Of a DNA stretch of 64,000 nt, positions 53,989 through 61,413 are shown in pieces. The position numbers were made by a program, and so were the translations under genes. Where the stretch lies: the NCBI GenBank assembly GCA_034111645.1, contig JAWUWW010000022.1, positions 62,001 through 126,000 of the forward strand. The letters are read 5' to 3'. How positions within the stretch are numbered: position 1 is the stretch's first letter; every line of letters begins with the position of its first letter. The notes beneath the pieces were generated by a model that ran no database searches, was not told where the DNA came from, and worked only from the letters and a program-made list of their open reading frames with translations. This DNA is from CANLBN01 sp034111645 (lineage in GTDB: Bacteria > Pseudomonadota > Gammaproteobacteria > Pseudomonadales > Cellvibrionaceae).

Positions 53989-54819
53989 TTAATGAACTAA
54001 CATTAAAGGCATACGGACATTTTGGATTAAGTGTTGAGTGACGCCACCTAATATAGACTCTCTGAAATAAGAATGACCATAACCACCTATAGCGATGAGA
54101 TCAATATCGCTTCTCTCTGCATGTTTAACTAAGATGCCGCCAATATCAGGGTCATTATCGGTGATTTGTTTAGGGTAAAGTTGGCTGGTAACTCCATGAC
54201 TTTCTAAATAAGCGCTGACCTCTATGCCCTTAGCGATATTGTCTCCTAGATCTTTTTCTTTATAAGCAGTAATTACATCAACATTTGTCGCTTGTTGCAT
54301 AAGCGGCAAGGCTTCGTGAAGCGCACGGGCAGACTCTCTGGTTTCATTCCAACCTAATAATATTTTTTTTCCAAAGCTGTCTTGATTCCATTTTTTTGGA
54401 ACAACAATCACTGGCCGCCCTATTTCCACTAATAATTCATTAATGAAACTAGTGCTATTGAAATCATTAGCATCGCTTTCTTGACTATAACTCATAAAAA
54501 TTAAATCAGTATAAAGCATTATTTTTGTAGGCTTATCATTTTCAAGTCCTTTATAAAATGTTGTTTTACAACCAATTTTAGAGGTTATATCGTTAAATCT
54601 TTTTTCCGCAAGATCAGCTTGATGATTTTCTTCCTTTATAATTTGTTGCCGTAGACCTACGGTATAGTAGTCGTAGACATGATAGGAGCTAACGGTATCG
54701 ACTATAATATAAAGGCCAATTAACCTAGCATTATTATCGAGCGCAAACTTTGCGGCCGTTTGAATAGTATTATCATCTTCACGAACATTATTTAGACAAA
54801 CTGCAACATGCTTAATCAT
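53989..54819 (-). CDS. Universal stress protein, tandem-domain
   Basis: 276 residues from ATG 54819 (GGGG 5 nt upstream; the longer frame from 54849 is rejected). Two UspA domains: the first about 1-140 (MIKHVAVCLNN), the second about 150-276 with the ATP-binding G-x2-G-x9-G(S/T) pattern in GGYGHSYFRESILGGVT. Likely stress or redox signalling; partner unknown. The region upstream (54820-55102) holds no other gene. Confidence 0.9.
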   Translation of the reverse strand: MIKHVAVCLNNVREDDNTIQTAAKFALDNNARLIGLYIIVDTVSSYHVYDYYTVGLRQQIIKEENHQADLAEKRFNDITSKIGCKTTFYKGLENDKPTKIMLYTDLIFMSYSQESDANDFNSTSFINELLVEIGRPVIVVPKKWNQDSFGKKILLGWNETRESARALHEALPLMQQATNVDVITAYKEKDLGDNIAKGIEVSAYLESHGVTSQLYPKQITDNDPDIGGILVKHAERSDIDLIAIGGYGHSYFRESILGGVTQHLIQNVRMPLMLVH

Positions 54820-55102
54820 TTTAGCCCCACTTGTTATTAGAAATAACAAAACAGTTACTTTAAAAGTAGACTTCGTAACTATTTATCATGGGACTATATT
54901 AATGATTTATTTAAGCGAGCTATTGATATACATCAACTATCTATCAATGTATGTATAAAATAAAAGTTCAGCGCGTAGAAAATACAATGATGATTTTATC
55001 AATACGCCATATAAATAAATTCATAAAGCGCATTGATCTAGAGTAAAGGGATGTTGTGTTGCTTTAAAAACTTTTTATAAGATCTAATATTGATAACGAC
55101 CT

Positions 55103-58100
55103 TTATTTAATTACGTGACTCTTACTTTCATGTATAAGTTTTTCACTAACTGCATTTGGTGAACCCGTATTCCGAGCAATCAGGCTATACGCAACCGGAA
55201 CTATAAAAAGCGTAAAAAATGTTGCCGAAATAACGCCACCTAAAACTACAACACCGATAGAAATACGAGTTTCAGCACCCGCACCACTAGTGACAATGAG
55301 AGGAATCGCTCCTGCTATTGTGGTCAGTCCAGTCATTAAAATTGGACGAAAACGCACCTCGGATGCTTGCACAATAGCACGTGAGAAACGCACACCCTCA
55401 TCACGCAATTGGTTCGCAAACTCTACAATCAAAATTCCATTTTTTGCGGCAAGACCAACCAACATAATCAAACCTATTTGAGAGTAAATATTCAGTGTGC
55501 CTCCGGTTAAATATAAACCTAATAAGCCACCGCCAGCAGCTAGCGGGACCGTCAACATAATCACAAAGGGATGAATATAACTTTCAAATTGAGCGGCCAA
55601 GACTAAAAATACAATAACAAGGCCCAATATAAAGACAAAAATAATCGAATCTCCCGATGTTATAAAGTCACGGCTTTGTCCTTTATAATCAATAACGGCT
55701 TCTTCTGGAAGGTGCTCTTTAACTAGCATTTCAAGGTGTGCAAGCGCATCACCTAAGGCATAACCTTCTGCTAAATTTGCCTCTAAAGTAATCGCCCTGA
55801 TACGGTTATACCGAGACAGTGTTTCTGCGGCACCATACTCACTGATACTAATGAGGTTAGAAAGAGGGATCAGTTGGCCTGTTCTATCTGAGCGCACATA
55901 AATACTTTCTATATCGCTAAATGAAGTTTGAACGCTGCGCTCACCCTCGACAACAACGTCATACTCCTCTCCATCCTCTAAAAAAGTGGTTACGTTGCGA
56001 CCGCCCATTAATGTCTCTAAGGTACGCCCGATATCTTCAGTACTTACCCCTAAATCCGACGCGCGATCATAATTAACCGTAAAATCTAATTGTGGCCGTG
56101 TTTGCTTATAATCGCTATCAAGCCCTTGAAAGCCAGGGTTATCTTGTTCAACTTTCTGCAAAATAATATCGCGCCACTCGGCTAATTTTTCGTAGGTCGA
56201 ACCACCTAAAACAAACTGAACTGGTTTGTTAGTTCCCCCGCCTAAGCCTTGGCGCATAATTGGAAATGCTCTTACACCCGGTAAATCAGCAAGCTTTCCG
56301 CGAACTTCATTCATAATTTGAAATGCAGAACGGCGATTTGCCCAATCATCAAGAAGCACAATAACAAAACCTGTATTAAAGCTTTCGATATTGCCAAAGC
56401 CTCTAGGAGCACGAATTAACAAGCGTTTAAATTCACCGGATTCGACATAAGGTGTTAATCGAGTTTCAATTTCTGTCATATATTCTTCTATATATTTAAA
56501 ACTTGCACCTTCGGGACCATTCACAATTAGAAAGAATGCACCACGATCTTCTTTGGGCGTGAACTCTTGTGTTACTTGAGGATATAACCAGACAACACCT
56601 CCCACTAAAATTGCAAAGCTTGCAACAATAACCAATGGATAGCGTAAACATTTTATTAAACCCGCCATATAGAGACGTTTTAGCGCATCAAAAAAGTCGC
56701 CTACTTTGTTCAAGATGCCTGTTTTATTTTGAGAAATACCTTTAGACTTTTTTAATAACTTTGATGCTAAAACAGGTACAAGTGTCAGCGCAACCAATGA
56801 AGAAAATCCAACAGCCGCAGAAATTGTAATTGCAAATTCGGTAAATAAACGCCCGACATCGCCCTCTAAAAAAGTGATAGGTACAAAAACAGAAATTAAA
56901 ACTAGCGTCGTGGCAACTACGGCAAAACCAACTTGGCGAGCACCTTTATAAGCAGCTACAAGCGGTGTTTCATTTTTTTCTTGAATGCGCCTGACAATGT
57001 TTTCAAGCATTACAATGGCGTCATCAACTACTAAACCGATTGCCAACACAAGCGCAAGTAACGTTAGTAGATTAATGGTAAAACCGAGCACATAAATAAT
57101 TATAAATGATGCAATGATAGAAATAGGCACTGTGACTGCAGGAATTAACATTGCCCGCAAACTACCAAGGAATAAAAAGATAACAAAGACTACGCACGCA
57201 AGAGAAATAAATAGCGTCTTATAGACTTCTTTAATGGACGCTTTAATAAATACAGCGGCGTCATAGCTTTGTGATATTGTCATGCCCTCGGGAAGGCTAC
57301 CATTAACCTTATCGGTAAGGTTTTTAGTGGCATCAGAGACAGCAATAGTATTGGCTGTCGATTGCTTAATAACGCCGATGCCGACCATGGCAACTCCATT
57401 ACCGCGAAACATAGTGCGATCTTCTTCTACACCTTTTTCGACACGAGCAACGTCACCTAGACGAACTAAATAACCATCGTCACCGCGACCAAGTACAAGC
57501 TTTGCAAAATCTTCGGGGACTTTAAAGTTGCGCTCAACACGCGCTTTAAAAATAAGCTCATCAGATTGTAAGCTACCCGCAGGCAGTTCAACATTTTCGG
57601 AACGCAGCGCTGCCTCAACATCAAGCGCCGTTAAATTACGTGCAGCTAACGCTCGTCGGTCAAGCCAAATGCGCATGGCATAGCGTAAACCGCCGCCTAC
57701 ACGCACTCGGGCTACTCCATCTAAAGATGAGTACTGATCTACAAGAAAGCGCTCGGCATAATCAGTTAACTCAGCAATCGTTAAACGATCACTTGATAAA
57801 TTTTGCCAAATAATAACATCATCATTGCTATCAACTTTTTGAACTTCGGGTGGCTCTGCTTCCTCGGGAAGATTGTCTTGTATCCCAGAAATACGATCGC
57901 GAATATCATTTGCAGCTTCATTTATATCGCGACTAATCAAAAACTGAATTGTAACTTTAGACTGACCATCTTTAGATTCTGATTGCACAAAATCAATGCC
58001 TTCAACACCTGCTATTCGCTCTTCAATAAATTTGGTTACTCGGGTCTCGACGATATTAGCTGGGGCACCTGGATATTGAACTTCGACAGTGACTACGGGA

Positions 58101-58225
58101 GGATCAATATCCGGATACTCTCGAAGCGAAAGACGATCAAATGAGACTAAGCCAAAGGCAATGAGTAATAACGAAATAACGCTAGCAAAAACGGGGCGCT
58201 TAACCGAAATATCAGAAATAATCAT
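55103..58225 (-). CDS. RND efflux pump inner-membrane transporter (AcrB/MexB-type HAE1)
   Basis: 1040 residues, the size of HAE1 pumps. N-terminus SVKRPVFASVISLLL, porter loops, membrane segment 4 LALVLAIGLVVDDAIVMLEN with the proton-relay Asp pair, and the C-terminal FFTLFIVPVAYSLIAR. Proton-driven export of lipophilic or anionic compounds. It starts 2 nt after its adaptor gene. No outer-membrane channel gene is present, so a shared TolC-like protein is expected. Confidence 0.95.
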   Translation of the reverse strand: MIISDISVKRPVFASVISLLLIAFGLVSFDRLSLREYPDIDPPVVTVEVQYPGAPANIVETRVTKFIEERIAGVEGIDFVQSESKDGQSKVTIQFLISRDINEAANDIRDRISGIQDNLPEEAEPPEVQKVDSNDDVIIWQNLSSDRLTIAELTDYAERFLVDQYSSLDGVARVRVGGGLRYAMRIWLDRRALAARNLTALDVEAALRSENVELPAGSLQSDELIFKARVERNFKVPEDFAKLVLGRGDDGYLVRLGDVARVEKGVEEDRTMFRGNGVAMVGIGVIKQSTANTIAVSDATKNLTDKVNGSLPEGMTISQSYDAAVFIKASIKEVYKTLFISLACVVFVIFLFLGSLRAMLIPAVTVPISIIASFIIIYVLGFTINLLTLLALVLAIGLVVDDAIVMLENIVRRIQEKNETPLVAAYKGARQVGFAVVATTLVLISVFVPITFLEGDVGRLFTEFAITISAAVGFSSLVALTLVPVLASKLLKKSKGISQNKTGILNKVGDFFDALKRLYMAGLIKCLRYPLVIVASFAILVGGVVWLYPQVTQEFTPKEDRGAFFLIVNGPEGASFKYIEEYMTEIETRLTPYVESGEFKRLLIRAPRGFGNIESFNTGFVIVLLDDWANRRSAFQIMNEVRGKLADLPGVRAFPIMRQGLGGGTNKPVQFVLGGSTYEKLAEWRDIILQKVEQDNPGFQGLDSDYKQTRPQLDFTVNYDRASDLGVSTEDIGRTLETLMGGRNVTTFLEDGEEYDVVVEGERSVQTSFSDIESIYVRSDRTGQLIPLSNLISISEYGAAETLSRYNRIRAITLEANLAEGYALGDALAHLEMLVKEHLPEEAVIDYKGQSRDFITSGDSIIFVFILGLVIVFLVLAAQFESYIHPFVIMLTVPLAAGGGLLGLYLTGGTLNIYSQIGLIMLVGLAAKNGILIVEFANQLRDEGVRFSRAIVQASEVRFRPILMTGLTTIAGAIPLIVTSGAGAETRISIGVVVLGGVISATFFTLFIVPVAYSLIARNTGSPNAVSEKLIHESKSHVIK

Positions 58226-58227
58226 GT

Positions 58228-59340
58228 CTAGTTAACTTTCTCGCTAGGTTCAGGTTTTTTATCGCTGATACTTTTATTTGTTAACAACACTTTAAGAGTT
58301 TCGTCGTTACGTTCGACAGCTGTAATGCTTAATGGTGCTCCGGGGCGAACACGCAATGCACCATGAGTAATAACCTGATCACCTTCATTAAGCCCAGATA
58401 AAATTTCTACAACGCCAAGTTTGCGCGAACCAATTGCTACTTTGCGACGCTCTGAGCTTATTTGATCTGTATTTGATGTAATCACCAAAACAAAATTATT
58501 AGGCCCATTAACTATCACCGACTCTTCTGGGATGACGATAGTTTTACGCGGATTTTTTTGTAAATTTACCTGCATTAATAAACCTGGCTTAAGTAAACCT
58601 GCTTTATTATCAATCAAAGCACGAACCTGGATTGAACGAGTAGCAACGTCAATACGGCTATTGATGCTATATACCTGACCTTCAAATAATTTATCGGGAT
58701 AAGCTTGAGTAGTTGCTTTAATGACGGTACCCGTTTTCAATGAGGCGATAAAAACCTCTGGGACTGAAAAGTCTAATTTCATCGTTAAGTCATCATCAAT
58801 GGTAGTAATCATAGAGCCTGGCTGTGCCAATGCGCCTACACTAATATTACGCTGGCCTAAAACACCATCATAGGGTGCTTTTATGACACGTTGGTCTATA
58901 CGCGATTGGATAGCTGAGATGCGGGCTCTAAATACAGAGGCCTCGCGTTCATTCTCATCAAGTAAAGCAGCCGATGCTGCACCAATTTTTACTAAGGGAG
59001 ACAGACGATTAATTTGTAATTGTGATTCTTGCAAAAAAGACTGTTGCTCTGTTAACTCTGCAAGCTCTTCAGCAATATTCATTTTGACTAAAACCGCGCC
59101 TTTTTTAACCCGTTGGTTATCCTCAAATAACACTTCCGTTACTAACTCTGTTACCGATGATGCAAGATCAACACTTTCATTAGCTTTTAAAGTTCCAATA
59201 GACTCAACCTTATCAAAAAAGGCAATCTTTTCGACATCGGCCACAATAACTGGTGTTGGTTTTTGGGGGTCTTTGGGAGCTTGGGCAAATACTGAGCTGG
59301 TGAGAATTATCAACAATAAAAATATGTTCAACCGCTGCAT
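58228..59340 (-). CDS. RND efflux periplasmic adaptor (membrane fusion protein)
   Basis: 370 residues with a cleavable signal peptide (1-20, ending VFAQ). HlyD/AcrA architecture: lipoyl/beta-barrel halves (VTELVTEVLFEDNQRVKKGAVL; YDGVLGQRNISVGALAQPG) around an alpha hairpin (about 90-130). No lipobox, so it is probably soluble or loosely attached. Forms a tripartite pump with the downstream transporter. Confidence 0.93.
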   Translation of the reverse strand: MQRLNIFLLLIILTSSVFAQAPKDPQKPTPVIVADVEKIAFFDKVESIGTLKANESVDLASSVTELVTEVLFEDNQRVKKGAVLVKMNIAEELAELTEQQSFLQESQLQINRLSPLVKIGAASAALLDENEREASVFRARISAIQSRIDQRVIKAPYDGVLGQRNISVGALAQPGSMITTIDDDLTMKLDFSVPEVFIASLKTGTVIKATTQAYPDKLFEGQVYSINSRIDVATRSIQVRALIDNKAGLLKPGLLMQVNLQKNPRKTIVIPEESVIVNGPNNFVLVITSNTDQISSERRKVAIGSRKLGVVEILSGLNEGDQVITHGALRVRPGAPLSITAVERNDETLKVLLTNKSISDKKPEPSEKVN

Positions 59341-59726
59341 TGGGTCTTCCTGTTATAAATTGATACGACTATGAAATATAACTGCTGTAGAGTCATAAAA
59401 TGACATACTATTATTACAGATATTTTATACGCGACATTAAATAAATATTCTCAAATAATATTCATTATTAAGATATTTTAACGACTTATAAAAAATTGGG
59501 TCCTATAAAATAATTGCGTAAATATAAATTAGATAACCAATAAAAAATCCGTCAAAAAGCTAGTTTCTACTTTTGATTAATAACAATTTTGCAACAGAAA
59601 AGGACCAGCTATCCGTTACTAATAACGCTGTGCAACGGTCGCTGACACAATCATGGGTTTCAAATTATAGGTCTGAGCTTATCTAAATACATATTAAGTG
59701 ATTCGATCAGATTGATCGGCTTGCCA
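59341..59726. other. 386 bp intergenic region
   Basis: Between the adaptor gene promoter and the antiporter 3' end. AT-rich; no reading frame or convincing hairpin with a T-run was seen. Holds the promoter of the RND genes at its left side. Confidence 0.35.
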
Positions 59727-60647
59727 CTAAGTCATTGTAAACATGTAGCCTACGTAGGCGATAAGAAACAAAGCCCCCGTAATCCTACTAATGCCCTTAC
59801 CTAAAAATAGAATTGCGAACAATATCGCAGTGACGCAAAGCATTGTCCAACCGTCAATTGTTAAAAAGCGCTCGGCAACGGGTATCGGGGCAATCAAAGC
59901 AGTGACACCCAAAATGCCAAATATGTTGAAAATATTAGAACCAATGACATTGCCTATAGCTATATCTGACTGTCGCTTGAGCGCGGCAGTTATTGAGGTC
60001 GCCAACTCTGGCAGACTCGTACCTACCGCTACGACTGTTAAGCCAATGATAGCGTTACTCACACCGAAGTTGGTAGCTACGACAGTCGCGCCGCGCACCA
60101 ATAAATCAGCGCCAGCCGCTAGAAGTCCCATTCCTCCAGCAAGTAGAACTCCAATCATCAATGCAGTGGTGCTTTTCACACTTTCTTCAATTTCACCTGC
60201 CCCAAGCGCGCGGTCTTGAAAATATGCCAGTGTTAAATAACCCAATAGCGCTACGATCATAACTAGGCCAAAAACAAAGCTGACTGTACCCGTAAACAAC
60301 ATCGCAACAAGCATTGCCGCTGCAACAAGCATTACTGTCAAATCACGCTTAGAATTACCATTTGTTGGTGACATTGGGGCAATAACAGCAGCCAAACCAA
60401 TAATTAGCAAAATATTGGCGATGTTTGAACCTACGACATTTCCCAGCGCAATACCTGGAGCGCTTGCCAGAGCTGCACGGACTGAGACAAGCAGATCTGG
60501 CATAGATGTACCAAAGCCAACAACGGTTAACGAAATCAAAAAAGCGGGTAGACCCAGTTTTGCAGATAGGGCGATTGCACCCTTGACTAACCAGTCGCCC
60601 CCAAAAAACAAACAGACAAGGCCCGCTGCAACAAATATGTATTCCAT
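59727..60647 (-). CDS. Calcium/sodium antiporter (CaxA/YrbG family)
   Basis: 306 residues with two homologous halves, each containing the exchanger signature: GTSMPDLLVSV and GNVVGSNIANILLI (about 48-90), then GTSLPELATSI and GNVIGSNIFNIFGILG (about 208-250). The protein exchanges Ca2+ for Na+ or H+ in the inner membrane. By eye its codons are richer in G and C than those of its neighbours, and it lies beside a rearranged tRNA gene, so import by transfer is possible. Confidence 0.92.
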   Translation of the reverse strand: MEYIFVAAGLVCLFFGGDWLVKGAIALSAKLGLPAFLISLTVVGFGTSMPDLLVSVRAALASAPGIALGNVVGSNIANILLIIGLAAVIAPMSPTNGNSKRDLTVMLVAAAMLVAMLFTGTVSFVFGLVMIVALLGYLTLAYFQDRALGAGEIEESVKSTTALMIGVLLAGGMGLLAAGADLLVRGATVVATNFGVSNAIIGLTVVAVGTSLPELATSITAALKRQSDIAIGNVIGSNIFNIFGILGVTALIAPIPVAERFLTIDGWTMLCVTAILFAILFLGKGISRITGALFLIAYVGYMFTMT

Positions 60648-60743
60648 AATTTTTTCACAATGCTCTTTGCCCTAATTGACAACGAATAAATGTCCATTTA
60701 TTTTAACGGCTATATGCGGTCAACTCTATCAATTTACTTGGCT

Positions 60744-60843
60744 TGAAACTGAGCGAAGGAAACTTTTTGAGAGACCAATAAAAACCCCTGCCAAAAAGCG
60801 AGATTCTTTTATGCTGTATATATACAGTGCACCCAGAGAGATT
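60744..60843 (-). repeat. Decayed duplicate of tRNA-Arg 3' end plus terminator
   Basis: This segment matches, with substitutions and small gaps, the segment 60963-61055. Shared landmarks: CTTTTTGAGAG / CTTTTGAGAG, GCCAAAAAGCGAG, and the identical 16 nt 61040-61055 (tRNA 3' end) at 60828-60843. The terminator stem of this copy is decayed. Confidence 0.8.
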
Positions 60844-60845
60844 AA

Positions 60846-60968
60846 CCAGAGCACTTCCCTGTGCTCTGCCCTGCGGGCGCTATCGCGGTTCAAATTGCTC
60901 GACCTACATGGATGTAGGAAATGCAAGTTTTGCAGGAGCAAAAACTTGCCCGGCAATTTGTCGAACTG
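60846..60968. repeat. Hairpin-dense element of about 120 bp
   Basis: It contains five nested or adjacent inverted repeats: 60847-60854/60861-60868, 60868-60871/60875-60878, 60904-60909/60912-60917, 60923-60933/60938-60949 and an enclosing pair 60891-60898/60953-60960. The content of G and C is higher than in the surroundings. It looks like a mobile or extragenic repetitive element of the REP/BIME kind, or a structured RNA. Confidence 0.65.
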
Positions 60969-60997
60969 GGAATTTTGCGAGAAACTTTTGAGAGGCC

Positions 60998-61036
60998 AAT
61001 TAAAAAAACCCCGCCAAAAAGCGAGGTTTTTTTAAT
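60998..61036 (-). terminator. Terminator downstream of tRNA-Arg
   Basis: Arms AATTAAAAAAACC...CGC and GCG...GGTTTTTTTAATT (16 bp, one mismatch; 60998-61013 / 61021-61036) around a short A-loop, 1 nt after the tRNA 3' end on the minus strand. A classical rho-independent terminator, symmetric enough to work in both directions. Confidence 0.85.
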
Positions 61037-61113
61037 TGGTGCACCCAGAGAGATTCGAACTCCCGACCAAGTGGTTCGAAGCCACCTACTCTATCCAGCT
61101 GAGCTATGAGTGC
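61037..61113 (-). tRNA. tRNA-Arg (anticodon TCG), CCA encoded
   Basis: 77 nt on the minus strand. Acceptor GCACTCA / TGGGTGC pairs fully (one G-T); D-arm GCTC...GAGT; anticodon arm GGTGG-CTTCGAA-CCACT with anticodon TCG; T-arm with the GTTCGAATC loop; discriminator A followed by encoded CCA. Reads CGA and, if its wobble base is modified, other CGN codons. A terminator follows directly. Confidence 0.95.
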
Positions 61114-61214
61114 AAAACTTTTTACTTACTAATCTCTGAATTAACAATCCCTACCAAGTGGGTCGAAGCCACCTATTCTAATACAATAAGTCTATCCAGC
61201 TGAGCTATGAGTGC
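61114..61214 (-). pseudogene. Pseudo-tRNA-Arg unit 1 (101 bp tandem repeat)
   Basis: On the minus strand: acceptor 5' strand and D-arm intact up to GGATAGA, then an insertion (net +14 nt) before the anticodon arm, which reads GGTGGCTTCGACCCAC, then a decayed T-arm without 3' acceptor strand or CCA, and a 27 nt leader-like spacer. It differs from unit 2 at three of 101 positions. Confidence 0.85.
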
Positions 61215-61315
61215 AAAACTTTTTACTTACTAATCTCTGAACTAACAATCCCTACCAAGTGGTTCGAAGCCACCTATTCTAATACAACAAGTCTATCCAG
61301 CTGAGCTATGAGTGC
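61215..61315 (-). pseudogene. Pseudo-tRNA-Arg unit 2 (101 bp tandem repeat)
   Basis: Same design as unit 1, with the anticodon loop CTTCGAA intact. Followed upstream (61316-61342) by a partial third copy of the 27 nt spacer. Not a functional tRNA because the D-stem is interrupted and the T-arm and acceptor are lost. Confidence 0.85.
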
Positions 61316-61413
61316 AAAGCTTTTACTTATTAATTCTTAATAGCTATAAGACTTATGTTAAACGATCTCTAACATCTGTGATAGCTATTTATAAAAACTA
61401 CTGTCAGCTATTT

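Noticed and set aside
59341..59726. Possible decayed gene between the RND adaptor and antiporter genes
   Set aside because: No protein-like reading frame in any frame and no repeats; treated as plain spacer.
60676..61035. 119-codon reading frame on the plus strand through the tRNA-Arg scar
   Set aside because: It runs across the repeat, hairpin-dense element and terminator, with protein-unlike repeated content; it reflects duplicated non-coding DNA.
61114..61315. Two additional functional tRNA-Arg genes
   Set aside because: D-stem interrupted, T-arm and 3' acceptor strand missing, no CCA.
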